A stretch of DNA of 64,000 nt, taken from positions 40,119,611-40,183,610 of the forward strand of contig NC_041003.1 in assembly GCF_004193775.1 (NCBI RefSeq), in the 5' to 3' direction. Positions within the stretch are counted from its first letter, which is position 1. Each line of letters begins with the position of its first letter. This DNA is from Glycine soja. Taxonomy: Eukaryota; Streptophyta; Magnoliopsida; Fabales; Fabaceae. Both the position numbers and the translations under genes were made by a program. The notes under the pieces are model-generated. The model worked only from the letters and a program-made list of their open reading frames with translations. It searched no databases and had not been told where the DNA came from. This document shows, piece by piece, positions 13,006-23,624 of this stretch.

Positions 13006-13355
13006 TACCTTCCCCGCTCAACCTCCTCTATGCACCCACACTGTCCACGAGATGGAGAAGACGCTCGTCGAGCTCCGTCTTCTCCTTGATTACCAGCTCC
13101 GCCACCTCGGCCCCGCTGCCAAGATCCTCGCCCTTGGCCTCTCGTCCAGGAAGAATCTATGCGTTAACCTGTGGGTTCTCGCCGCTAAGAATCATGACTC
13201 CGTGGATGCCGATGCTGAAAGCTGACCGCGTCGTGGGATCGAGTTGTGGCCATGGAGAATCCCAACATGCCGGGGTGTGAGTTCTTTGAGCAGTATGAGA
13301 GGGTCGGGTCATTCGCGGTTCTGCCTCTTGGGGTTTATACATCGCAAGTTAGGGC
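13006..13355 (+). pseudogene. UVH6: XPD/UVH6 (ERCC2) helicase gene fragment inside the CACTA element
   Basis: This GC-rich island (unlike its AT-rich surroundings) translates with a few frame breaks to the N-terminal third of XPD, the TFIIH 5'-3' DNA helicase. Recognisable blocks are TVHEMEKTL, KILALGLSSRKNLCVN and, after a frameshift near 13220-13245, NPNMPGCEFFEQYERVGS and VLPLGVYTSQ. An in-frame TGA follows the VDAD stretch. The fragment has no visible introns and covers only about 115 residues of a protein of roughly 750. It sits between the CACTA terminus and the Sirevirus insertion, so it was most likely captured by the CACTA element. Downstream (13356-13783) no further helicase sequence is seen. 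Confidence 0.85.
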
Positions 13356-13783
13356 TTTTGGTTTTCTTACTCCTTTTTTTATGAATAACATTTCAGCATC
13401 AACTGTGAGTTTCCAATCTCTGAATCTCAACGGTTCCTTTCCTAGAAATCCCTCGCCTTTTTTTCTCTTCAAATCTCCAAATCTCCCAAAGCACGTGATT
13501 CACTTCAAGTTATTAATTCATAGGTATGATTATTGTTATTTCCAATCTCTCATATTTTTGTTGAATTCATTGCTTCTCACTCTTTCAGCACACGTCAATT
13601 TGATATATCTGCTTCGCTTTGTTTGCTCTAATTGAGGTGTTTAATGGAATCACTGTAACAACTTCCTTGTAGATTTTGATCATCGTTGAGCTCTAGTTTT
13701 CAAAACACTTGATTTTTCTATAGAGAAAGGAGTTTGCTTTCTTACCATGCTTTGGACGCTGCGGGAGCATGGTTAATGATATC
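13356..13783. other. CACTA interior between XPD fragment and Sirevirus
   Basis: Pyrimidine-rich sequence reminiscent of a gene leader. The frame of the second XPD block stays open into it as far as 13635. No protein family was recognised, and the segment ends at the Sirevirus target duplication CACCT (13784-13788). Confidence 0.4.
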
Positions 13784-13788
13784 CACCT

Positions 13789-14890
13789 TGTGATTGCATA
13801 TGTTGTATGAAGGTTTTGATGATGCCAAAGATTGAAGCAATTCAAAGTTTACTACAAGTTCAAGACAAGATCAAGCGATCAAGAGAAAGGATTCATTATA
13901 GTGCATTAATTGTTAAAAGAATCTCTTAAAAGATTGCAAAGGTTTGGCCTTAAATGCTTAAATTTTCAAAATCTCTTATAAAAGTTTTAAGTGTTTTTAC
14001 ACCTTTTAAAATAGTATATTTTCTTTGGTAATCGATTACCAGAAGCTGTAATCGATTAGCAGAATCAAAAATTAATTTTGCAAAGCTTTTAGAAAGTTTG
14101 AATTTGAAATTTAAAAGTTGTAATCGATTACCACCTTTGTGTAATTGATTACCAGTAATGGAATTTTTTGAAATTCAAACTGAAAAGACATGACTCCTAA
14201 ATAATTAACTGTGTAATCGATTACCAAAGATCTATAATCGATTACTAGTGAGCAAATTTCAAAAATAACTCTGAAAAGTCACATCCTTTCATGAGAGTTT
14301 GAAAAGCCACCAAAGGCCTATAAATATGTGACTTGTGTTTGCAAATCTTCAGAGTTTTTCAGAACTTCATTGTCTTATTCTCTCAAAAGCAAACCTTTGG
14401 CCAAACACTTGCAAAACAATTAAGGATTCTTCAAGTTGTATTATTCTTCTCTTAAAGAGAGAAAAAAAATCTTTTGTACTTCAAAAGCAAACTGTTGTTG
14501 TGATCAAGAGGCAGTGGGTCTCTTGATTTGTAAGTTTTTCTGAAAACAAAGGAAAGGTATCCCTGGGTGGTTCAGAAGTTGTTAAGGAATTTACAAGGAT
14601 AATAGAAATCTCAAGTGGATTGCTTGAGGACTGGACGTAAGCACAGGAAGTGGCTGAACCAGTATTAACTGAGTTTGCAATTCTCTCTTCCCTAATCTCA
14701 TTTACATTATTGTAGTTTAATTTTATTTTGCACATTTAAAGAACATCGAATAAATTGTTCATTGCTTCTTTTTCTGCATATTAAGTCTACATATATCTTT
14801 TAAAGAGAGAATTAAAATTTGTTAGGGGAAAATTTTGAAACTTAATTCACTTCTCCCCCCTCTTAAGTTATTGAGGCCACTTGTTTAACA
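13789..14890 (+). repeat. 5' LTR of the Sirevirus
   Basis: 1102 bp, starting TGTGATTGC and ending TTTAACA. It contains three pairs of TAATCGATTA-type palindromes at 14029/14049, 14121/14142 and 14214/14235. A TATA-like CCTATAAATATG lies near 14320 and may be the promoter core. The matching copy is 23625-24738. Confidence 0.93.
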
Positions 14891-14892
14891 AG

Positions 14893-14904
14893 TAGTATCA
14901 AAGC
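14893..14904 (+). other. Primer-binding site, decayed
   Basis: TAGTATCAAAGC starts two bases after the LTR end. It differs at two positions from TGGTATCAGAGC, the primer site complementary to initiator tRNA-Met that most plant copia elements use. Confidence 0.75.
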
Positions 14905-14943
14905 TTAATTCTTGTATAAGGTTTAGAAACTTCAAGAATAGTT

Positions 14944-15896
14944 ATGGCCTCATCAAACTTTCTATTTCCCAAAGGGAACTATATTAATAGGCCTCCTATA
15001 TTCAATGGTGTGGGTTGTCATTACTGGAAAACCCATATGCAAATCTTCATAAAGGCTATAGATATAAACATCTCGGAAGCCATTGAAATCGGTCCTTACA
15101 TCCTTACTATGGTAGCAAGAAATGCAACTATAGAAAAACCCAAGGAACAATGGGATGAAGAAGAAAGAAAAATGGTACAATATAACTTAAAGGCCAAAAA
15201 TATAATTACATCTGCATTAGGCATGGATGAATATTTTAGAGTGTCAAACTGCAAGAATGCAAAAGAAATATGGGACACCTTACAAGTAACCCATGAAGGA
15301 ACAACTGATGTAAAAAGATCTAGAATAAATACCCTAACCCATGAATATGAATTGTTTAGCATGAATTAAAATGAAAGTATACATGATATGCAAAAGAGAT
15401 TCACACATATAGTAAATCATCTTGCATCATTAAGAAAGATATTTCCCAATGAAGATCTTATTAACAAAGTTCTGAGATGTTTAAGCAGGGAATGAAAACC
15501 AAAGGTAACGACAATTACAAAATCAAGAGATCTTACTAACATGTCTCTTGCAACTCTTTTTGGAAAGCTTCAGGAACACGAAATGGAACTCATGAGACTA
15601 AATCAACATGAAGAAAATGACAAGAAAAAGAAAGGAATCACACTTAAAGCTTCATCTTCAATTCAAGAAGGAATTGATAAAGAAGACTTGAATGAAATAA
15701 AAGAAGATGATGATTTCAGTTTCTTTGTAAAGAGATTCAATAAATTCTAAGAAACAAAGGAAATCAAAGAAGATCAAACTTCAAACCAAAGAAAAGATGA
15801 GAAGAATCATCTTCTGTTCCAAAGTGTTATGAATGTAATCAACCAGGACATCTGAGAGTTGATTGCCCAAGTTTCAAGAAAAGAATGGAAAGATCT
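14944..15896 (+). pseudogene. Sirevirus gag, broken by stops and frameshifts
   Basis: The frame starts at ATG 14944 and runs 141 residues to a premature stop at 15367. Similarity to copia gag continues past the stop in the same direction (15370-15500), then in a frame starting at 15541. Recognisable features are the N-terminal PPIFNGVGCHYWKTHMQIFI block, an IWDTLQVTHEGT block (UBN2/gag family), and a CCHC zinc knuckle (CYECNQPGHLRVDC, about 15822-15864) for RNA packaging. Stops at 15367 and 15748 and a frame change before the knuckle make it non-functional. Confidence 0.88.
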
Positions 15897-18800
15897 GAAA
15901 GGAAAACCTTCAATGATAAGAAAGCAAAGAAAGCTTACATCACTTGGGAAGATAACGATATGGATTCATCCAAAGACTCAGAAAATGAAGTCGTGAATCT
16001 AAATCTTATGGCCAAAAATTATGAAAGCAATGAAGTGGTAACATCTTCTAACAATAACTTATCTATTTCCTTTGATGAACTTCAATATGCATTCACTAAT
16101 TTACATAAAGAATCAATCATACTTGCAAAACTAGTTTCATTTTCTAGGAAAACTATTTCAAACTTAGAAAATGAAGTTTTAAAATTAAATGAAGAATTAG
16201 AAAATCTTAGAACTAAAGTCAAAACTTTAAAACCAATTGACATAAATCAATCTTCTACCATAAAAGTAATACATGATAGTAAAGAAGCATCTAACTCATG
16301 TAATTGTTGTAGCAAGTTTATAGAAGAAATTAAGGATCTGAAAAATTCTGTTGCCAAATTTATTATTGGCAAAAATAATTTAGATATTATACTAGGAAAG
16401 CAAAGATGTGTGTTTGATAAGACTGAATTAAGATATAGACCTGATAAACAACAAAAATTATATAAAAATTTCTTTGTATCTACTCAAAAGAATAGTTCTC
16501 CTTTTTTAACATGTTTTTACTGTGGAAAGAAAAGACATAGTGCATCTACATGCTATTTTAGGAAAAATAGTAATAATATTAAAATGATATGGGTTCCAAA
16601 AGGATCTTTTATCAAAACTGACATTCAAGGACCCAAGAAAGTTTGGGTACCTGAGTCATAAATATGATTATATAGGATTCTTTGAAGAAGAGTTGGTACA
16701 TTGATAGCGGATGCTCTAAACACATGATGGGAGATGCATCAAAGTTTACTCATATTTCTCCCAAGAATAGTGGACATGTGACTTATGGAGACAACAATAA
16801 AGGTAGAATCCTTGGAGTCGAAAAAATAGGTACGAATTCATCTACCTCCATTGAAAATGTTCTACTTGTTGATGGTCTTAAGCATAGTCTACTAAGTGTT
16901 AGTCAATTATGTGATAAAGACTATCTAGTATCATTTGACTCTCATAATTGTATTATTGAAAACAAACATGATAGAAATATAAAACATATAGACTTTAGAT
17001 CAAATAATGTATACATGATAAATTTAGATAAAACATCAAATCATGATCAATGTTTTCTTAGTAAAGATGATGATTCTTGGTTATGGCATAGAAGAATTGC
17101 CCATATAAACATGGAACATTTAAATAAACTAATTTCTAAGGATTTAGTTATTGGTTTACCAAAACTTAAATTTGAAAAAGATAGATTATGTGATGCTGTC
17201 AAAAAGGAAAACAAGTAAGGGTTTCCTTCAAATCAAAGAATATTGTGTTTACAACTCAACCCTTACAACTTTTGCATATGGATCTTTTTGGCCCCTCTAG
17301 AACTATGAATTTAGGAGGAAACTACTATGCTCTTATTATAGTTGATGATTACTCAAGATTCACATGGACATTATTTCTCACTCATAAAAGAGATGTTTTT
17401 CATGCTTTCAAGAAACTTGCTAAAATCATTCAAAATAAGAAAAATCTCAAAATTGCATCTATTAGGAGTGATCATGGAGGAGAATTTGAAAATAAGGATT
17501 TTGAATTATTTTATGATGAAAATGGTATTGAACACAATTTTTCTGCACCTAGAACCCCTCAACAAAATGGAGTAGTTGAGAGAAAAAATAGATCTTTAGA
17601 AGAGATAGCCAAAACTTTGCTTAATGATACAATCCTTCCTAAATATTTCTGGGTTGAAGCTATAAATACTGCATGCTATATAATGAATAGAGCTTTAGTT
17701 AGACCAATCTTGAAGAAAACTCCATATGAATTGTATAACGGAAGAAAACCAAACATTTCTCATCTTCATGTGTTTGGATGTAAGTGTTTTATGCTAAACA
17801 ACGACAAAGACAACTTAGGTAAGTTTGATGCAAAATATGATGAAGGTATATTCCTTGGCTATTCCTTGAACAGTAAAGCATTTAGAATTTATAACAAAAG
17901 AACTATGATCATTGAAGAATCTATCCATGTTGCTTTTGATGAAACTAACCCAATTAGGCCAAGAAAGGAAACTCTAGATGATATTTCAGATTCTTTAGAA
18001 GATATGCATATTCATGGTGAAGAGCAGAAAGGCAAAGGAAAGGGAAATGATGAAGACTTTCAAATTGATGAAATAAAAACAAGTACAGATCTTCCAAAAG
18101 AGTGGAGAACTTCAAGATACCATTCTCTTGATAACATCATCGATGACATATCTAAAGGGGTAACAACTAGACACTCTCTCAAAGATGTTTGCAATAATAT
18201 GACTTTTGTTTCTTTAATTGAACCTAGAAATTTAAAGGAAGCCATAATTGATGAACATTGGATAATAGCTATGCAAGAAGAGTTAAATCAGTTTGAAAGA
18301 AATAAAGTTTGGGAACTAGTTGACAAACCCGATAATCATCCAACTATATGAACTTAATGGGTATTCAGAAACAAATTGGATGAACATGGAATAGTAATTA
18401 GAAATAAGGCCCGGCTAGTAGCCAAAGGATATAATCAAGAAGAAGGAATAGATTATGAGAAAACCTATGCTCCAGTAGCCAGATTAGAAGCCATTAGAAT
18501 GTTATTAGCTTTTGCATCCATAATGGACTTTAAACTCTATCAAATGGATGTTAAAAGTGCCTTTTTAAATGGTTTTATCCAAGAAGAAGTATATGTGGAT
18601 CAACCTCCTAGCTTTGAAAACTCAGAAAAAGCCTAATCATGTTTTTAAATTGGAAAAGGCTTTATATGGTTTAAAACAAGCCCTTAGGGCTTGGTATGAA
18701 CGTCTGAGTAAATTTCTTTTAGAAAAGGGTTTTTCAAGAGGAAAGGTTGATACCACCCTTTTTATTAAAAGAAAATTGAATGATATACTCTTAGTACAGA

Positions 18801-19539
18801 TATATGTTGATGATATCATTTTTGGTTCAACTAATGATTGTCTTTGCAAAGAATTCTCTCAAGATATGCAACATGAATTTGAAATGTCAATGATGGATGA
18901 GTTAAACTTTTTTCTTGGACTTCAAATAAAGCAAACAAAGAATGAAATATTTATCAGTCAATCAAAATATTGCAAAGACCTAATTCACAAGTTTGGGATG
19001 GAAAATGCTAAACACATGGCTACTCCTATGAGTACTGCTTGCTATCTGGATAAAGATGAAATCGATCAGTCAATAGACATAAAGAAATATAGAGGTATGA
19101 TCAGATCTATTATTTATTTATCTACAAGTAGACCTGATATAATGTTTAGTGTTTGTATGTGTGCAAGATTTCAAGCAAATCCCAAAGAATCTCACCTTAG
19201 TGCAGTTAAAAGAATCATGAGATACTTATTAGTGTTGGATCGAGTGGCCTCTGAATAATTAAGAAGGGGGGGTTGAATTAATTATTCATAAACCTTTACT
19301 AAATAAAAAATACTCTTCTAAGGCTTTTACTTATGTTGTTAAGAGAATAAGGAGTAGAAGAGAAACTTAACCAAAAGTAAAAGCGGAAATTAAAAGAGTA
19401 GGGAAGAAGGAGACAAACACACAAGAGTTTTTATACTGGTTCGGCAACAACCCGTGCCTACATCCAATCCCCAAGCGACCTGCGGTCCTTGAGATTTCTT
19501 TTCAACCTTGTAAAAATCCTTTTACAAGCAAAGATCCAC

Positions 19540-19700
19540 AAGGAATGTACCCTCCCTTGTTCTCTTTGAACCTAGTGGATGTACCCTCCACTAGAACTGA
19601 TCCACAAGAGATGTACCCTCTCTTGTTCTCAGTCAACAACCCAAGTAGATGTACCCTCTACTTGTACCACAAAGGATGTACCCTCCAATGTGTTAAGACA
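19540..19700. repeat. Five degenerate copies of a GATGTACCCTC motif in the solo LTR
   Basis: The motif GATGTACCCTCC or a close variant occurs at about 19545, 19571, 19609, 19645 and 19675, spaced about 26-38 bp. Each copy is followed by a short variable piece (CTTGTTCTC or ACTAG/ACTTG). Confidence 0.8.
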
Positions 19701-19965
19701 AAGATCTTAGGCGGTTAAACCTTTGATGCTTTGTGAATGGGGATACAAAAAAATTCTCAGGCGGTTAGTCCTTTGAACACTTTTGTATAAGGGAAAGGGA
19801 AGAATCAAAAGAATTATCAGTCTGTGTCGTTTTGAATTCTTTGACAAGGGAGAAGGGAGACACAAAAGAATTCAGGCGGTTAGTCCTTTGTTCTTTTGGA
19901 AAAGGGAGAAGAGAGACACAAAAAGAATTCAGGCGGTTAGTCCTTGGCGAATTCTTTTTGGCAAA
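19700..19965. repeat. Repeated CAGGCGGTTAGTCCTTTG units in the solo LTR
   Basis: CAGGCGGTTAGTCCTTTG occurs at about 19758 and 19872, with close variants near 19708 and 19930. They are separated by purine-rich AAGGGAGAAG-type spacers, giving imperfect tandem units of roughly 55-115 bp. Confidence 0.8.
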
Positions 19966-20584
19966 GGGAGAAGAGATGAAAAGAATGAATAGCACAAGTT
20001 TTCAAGGTTTAGAAAACCAGAAAACTTTAGAAAGTTTTTGACAAAGAAAGAAGAAGAAGAAGTTCAAAGAGACTCAGAAATCAATGTGGAAAATTGCTTA
20101 TGTAAAGAATGAATTGGAAAAGATAGATCTTGAAATGCAAAACAAAGCCTTGCTTTTATAGACTCTTCATGTCTGGTCAAGAGAACCATTAGAAGATTTA
20201 TGACCTTTAGAAAAACTTAAAACCAATTTGAAAAAGTCAAAAACTGTTTGAAGAGTTGCATCTTTTGATTTGTTCAGAAACTATCACTGGTAATCGATTA
20301 CACAAAGCTTTTATGTGAAAGGATGTGACTCTTCATATTTGAATTTGAATTTCAACGTTCAAAGGCACTAGTAATCGATTACCAAAACATTGTAATCGAT
20401 TACAGCTTTTTTGAAAACAACTGGAATGTTGTAAATTCATTTGAAAACTTTTTTCAAATTCATTTTGCTACTAGTAATCGATTACAACAATCTGGTAATC
20501 GATTACCAGAGAGTAAAAACTCTTTGGTAAACATGTTTTGAGAAAAATCCATGTGCTACTCAGTTTTTGAAAAAACCTTTTCAT

Positions 20585-20705
20585 ACTTATCTTGATTAAG
20601 TCTTCTCTTGATTCTTGAATCTTGAGTCTTGAATCTTGATCTTGATTCTTGAAGCTTGATCCTTGAATCTTGATTCTTGAATCTTGAACATCTTGAATTC
20701 ATTCT
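20585..20705. repeat. CTTGATTCTTGAAT short tandem array in the solo LTR
   Basis: A run of overlapping TCTTGAAT and CTTGATTCTTG units near the 3' end of the solo LTR, extending roughly 120 bp with point variation. Confidence 0.8.
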
Positions 20706-21344
20706 TTGATTGACCTTTGAGCTTTTTGTCATCACCTTTGTCATCATCTTTGTTATCATCAAAACATCTTTTGAATCAATCTTGATTCATCATGAAACTT
20801 TGCTTCTACAATTAGGCACTATTAATATAGGATTATGGTATCCTAAGAATTTCTCTTATAATCTAATAGGATACTCTGATTCTGATTTTGCCGAATGCAA
20901 AAATGATAGAAAGAGCACTAGTGGAACTTGTCATTTTATTGGCTCTGCTCTAGTATCATGGCATAGTAAAAAACAGAATAGTGTTTCTTTATCCATTGCT
21001 GAGGCGGAATATATTTCTGCTGGAAGTTGTTGTGCACAAATACTTTGGATGAAACAATAACTTTCTGACTATGGATTACTTCTTGATCATATTCCCATTC
21101 GATGTGATAACACGAGTGCAATCAATCTATCTAAAAATCCTATTTTGCACTCGAGAACCAAGCATATTGAAATTAGGCATTATTTCTTGAGAGAGCATGT
21201 TCAAAAAGGAGATTGTGTACTAGAATTTGTTGACACAAAAAATCAGTTAGCTGATATCTTTACAAAACCTCTCCCTAAAGAAACTTTATTTGCTATTAGA
21301 TGAGAATTAGGACTCCTAGACATAAATAACTTAGATAAATAGAT

Positions 21345-21645
21345 ATTTTGTTTGTCTATTTTTTATTTTTCTTATGATTGTTAACTTTTGATTGTTTACG
21401 ATTGTGTTTTGATTATTTTTTATGATTGTTTTTTTATTGAGTCTTGATGATTGTTTTTGCTTGAGTTTTGATTGTCTTTGATGATTGTGTTTGATAGCTA
21501 TGATGATTGTTGATTGCTTTTGATAATTATTTTTGATTGAGTTTTGATTGTCTTTAATGATTGTATTTGAGAGTTGTGATGATTGTTGATTGCTTTTGAT
21601 GATTATTTTTTATTATTGTATATTTTGATTATTTATACTTAATAT
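21345..21645. repeat. T/G-rich tandem repeats between RNase H and the envelope-like region
   Basis: Repeated TGATGATTGTTGATTGCTTT and GAGTTTTGATTGTCTTTGAT type units form an imperfect tandem array (clearest at about 21495-21545 and 21570-21610). The array has no coding capacity and marks the junction between pol and the third open reading frame region. Confidence 0.75.
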
Positions 21646-21716
21646 GTATTTTTTTGGGTGCAAAATAGTTAGTTTTAATGCTTATTTCACTTGAAAATCC
21701 ATGTTTTAGGGTCTGG

Positions 21717-21857
21717 TAATCGATTACCACTCCCTGTAATCGATTATCATAGAACAAGCCCCTATAGTCGATTACAATATGTTGTAATCGATTATCAGAG
21801 GGTTTTGGAAGCTGCAGAATAAGCCTGTAATCGATTACCATGAGCTGTAATCGATAT
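21717..21857. repeat. Three phased pairs of TAATCGATTA palindromes in the Sirevirus interior
   Basis: Copies start at 21717/21737, 21765 (TAGTCGATTA)/21785 and 21828/21848 (last one degenerate). Each pair is exactly 20 bp apart. They precede a TATATATACTGCACC stretch and the envelope-like region, so they may mark an internal promoter. Confidence 0.85.
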
Positions 21858-22068
21858 AGCTTGTCCCTGCCTATATATACTGCACCTTCTCTCTCCTTGC
21901 GCAGCTCCTTCTTCCTCCCTTCCTCCTTGACGGCGCCCTCCATTCCCAAAACTTCAAATATTCATATCTTTCTCGTTTCTTGTCCAAATCACTTCAAACA
22001 AAGTTCAAATTTCATATTTTTCAATTCTCTAGAAACCTATCTGATCAAAATATGCATAATGGTCTCTA

Positions 22069-23184
22069 ATGGCAGAAACATCAAAGAAGAGAAAGGGTTC
22101 ATCCTCTACAACCACCATTGCAGGACAACGCCATCACGGCACATCCGGTGACCCACCGGCACCACCCAATCCTTCTTTTTCTTCTCCACGGTCATTGAAT
22201 CTATTTTCTTTAGATGAACAACGTCAAAGGTACTATTCCCTATTCTTGAATCGTGTCATTCTCGATCATAAATATCTAGACATAGAATTCTTTGATGGGG
22301 AAACCTTTGATTGTTATTAGGTTTTTCAAAATTCTGATTTAATTGCTTTTATGTCTCTAAAATTGTCGTTCTATCCTGAATTAGTTCGAGTCTTTTATAA
22401 TAATCTAAAAATTTGGGATGGTGTCATTTTCTCTGAGGTGCATAAAATACCCATTGTTGTTGATCAATCTCTGTTTTATTCTTTGACAAAACTGAGTAGT
22501 CAGGGTGTTCCTTTTGAGAGCACTCTGGTTGATGATTGGAAGCATATCTATTCTAGTCATGATGCCCGTAAAATGGTCTGTAATGACCATGCTGATATGA
22601 CCGACAGATTGCTTGCTGGCTCATTCACCTTTGAATGTTGCATTATGCATTATATTCTTTGTCGAGTTTTGCTTCCATGTTCCACAAATCTTGCTTAGGC
22701 CTCTCAGGAGGATTTAGTTTTGTTATGGGCTCTTCAAACCGGTCGCTAAATTGACTAGGTCCATCTTGTCAGGTACCGTATGCATAAGGAATTACGGGCC
22801 AATGCACCTCTTCCTTATCCTTATCTTGTCACTATGTTTCTTCAGCATTTTAATGTTCCTTTAGAGGATGAACCATTTGTTATGGTCAAACTTTCATTTG
22901 CTATTGGTACTGGTGTTGTTGCCTCCTTTGGATACCGAAAGGATATGGATGACCAATGAGTGCGTAAACAAGACCTTCCACCTCCAATTCCTGATGAACA
23001 CACACCCTCCCCACCACCGCAATAGGATTCCTCCTCTTCCTTACTAAATGACGTTCTCACTGAGCTTAGGGATCTTCAGGCTTTCGTCGGTGATCGTTTC
23101 GATGCTATGGGCTCACGCATCACGCGTCTTGAAGACAACATGAGCTTCATTCGTCGTTGCTTTGATCCTCCTGCAGATCCATAG
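22069..23184 (+). pseudogene. Envelope-like third open reading frame of the Sirevirus, broken
   Basis: The frame opens with ATG at 22069 and continues in one frame for about 370 codons, interrupted by in-frame stops at 22318, 22696, 22747 and later. The middle (YPELVRVFYNNLKIWDGVI; then CRVLLPCSTNLA and LWALQTGR followed by IDWVHLVRYRM) resembles the putative plant transposon protein domain (Pfam Transposase_32) found 3' of pol in Sireviruses. The C-terminal DRFDAMGSRITRLEDNMSFI looks like a coiled coil. This position in SIRE1 was originally called envelope-like; I see no clear signal peptide or membrane anchor here, so a membrane role is not supported by this copy. Confidence 0.7.
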
Positions 23185-23462
23185 CCGATTCTTTCACATC
23201 CTACTTTTATCTAGTATTATAAGTCATTAATTTTTTGGACAATTTACTATTTTCTGCCTTGTATTTGGCTTTGATATTTTAGGACTTGGTTACTTTGTGC
23301 TTACTTTAGATACTTAGCACTTGGTTATTTCTTGTTTGCTTTGGATATTTCGCACTTGGTTTTTATGTTAGTATGGATGATTAGCTTTGGTTATTTTGTG
23401 ATGCTTGCTTTGGATTTTGTGGCTTCGTTATTTTGTCTGGTATTTTCTACTTTTTGATGTTT

Positions 23463-23624
23463 CCAAAGGGGGAGAGAAACTCAAGAAAACGGGTAGACTA
23501 TTTTTTCTAAAAATAGGCAATAAATTACAAAATTAAAGGGGAGTAAAGGTGAGTGCTCGTCTTGCAAATAAAATATCTTTTAATCATATTTTCAGATAGT
23601 TATCATCATAAAAAAGGGGGAGAA
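23463..23624 (+). other. Multiple polypurine tracts upstream of the 3' LTR
   Basis: Three purine runs lie in the last 160 bp before the LTR: CCAAAGGGGGAGAGAAA near 23463, AAAGGGGAGTAAAGG near 23536, and AAAAAAGGGGGAGAA directly abutting the LTR at 23610-23624. Repeated polypurine tracts are a known Sirevirus hallmark; the last should be the plus-strand primer. Confidence 0.75.

Larger units (their letters stand above)
19233..20810. mobile_element. Solo LTR of a second retrotransposon family, inserted in the Sirevirus pol
   Basis: The 1578-bp segment starts TGTTGGATCGAGTGGCC and ends TTGCTTCTACA, the TG...CA boundaries of an LTR. It is flanked by the perfect 5-bp duplication ATTAG (19228-19232 and 20811-20815). 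Removing the segment plus one ATTAG makes the copia reading frame continuous across the junction, which proves the boundaries. No internal coding region is present, so it is a solo LTR left by recombination between two LTRs. It contains five TAATCGATTA palindromes and several short tandem repeats. Confidence 0.93.
15885..21340 (+). pseudogene. Sirevirus pol: protease, integrase, reverse transcriptase, RNase H
   Basis: In order: a Lys/Glu-rich linker with a second CCHC-like finger (CFYCGKKRHSASTC, about 16510-16555); aspartic protease with IDSGCSKHM at 16697-16723; GAG-pre-integrase with LWHRRIAHI (17080-17106) that loses frame near 17195; integrase core from 17245 with DLFGPSRTM, IVDDYSRF, SDHGGEFEN and NGVVERKNRS; reverse transcriptase from about 18351 with [27 protein letters not shown], then a stop at 18634 and a frame change, and the catalytic YVDDIIFGS at 18805-18831. 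A solo LTR interrupts it at 19233-20810. RNase H resumes at 20816 with SDSDFAECKNDRKSTSG, AEAEYIS and the C-terminal QLADIFTKPLPK (about 21245-21280). At least four disablements are visible, so no active enzyme can be made. Confidence 0.92.
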
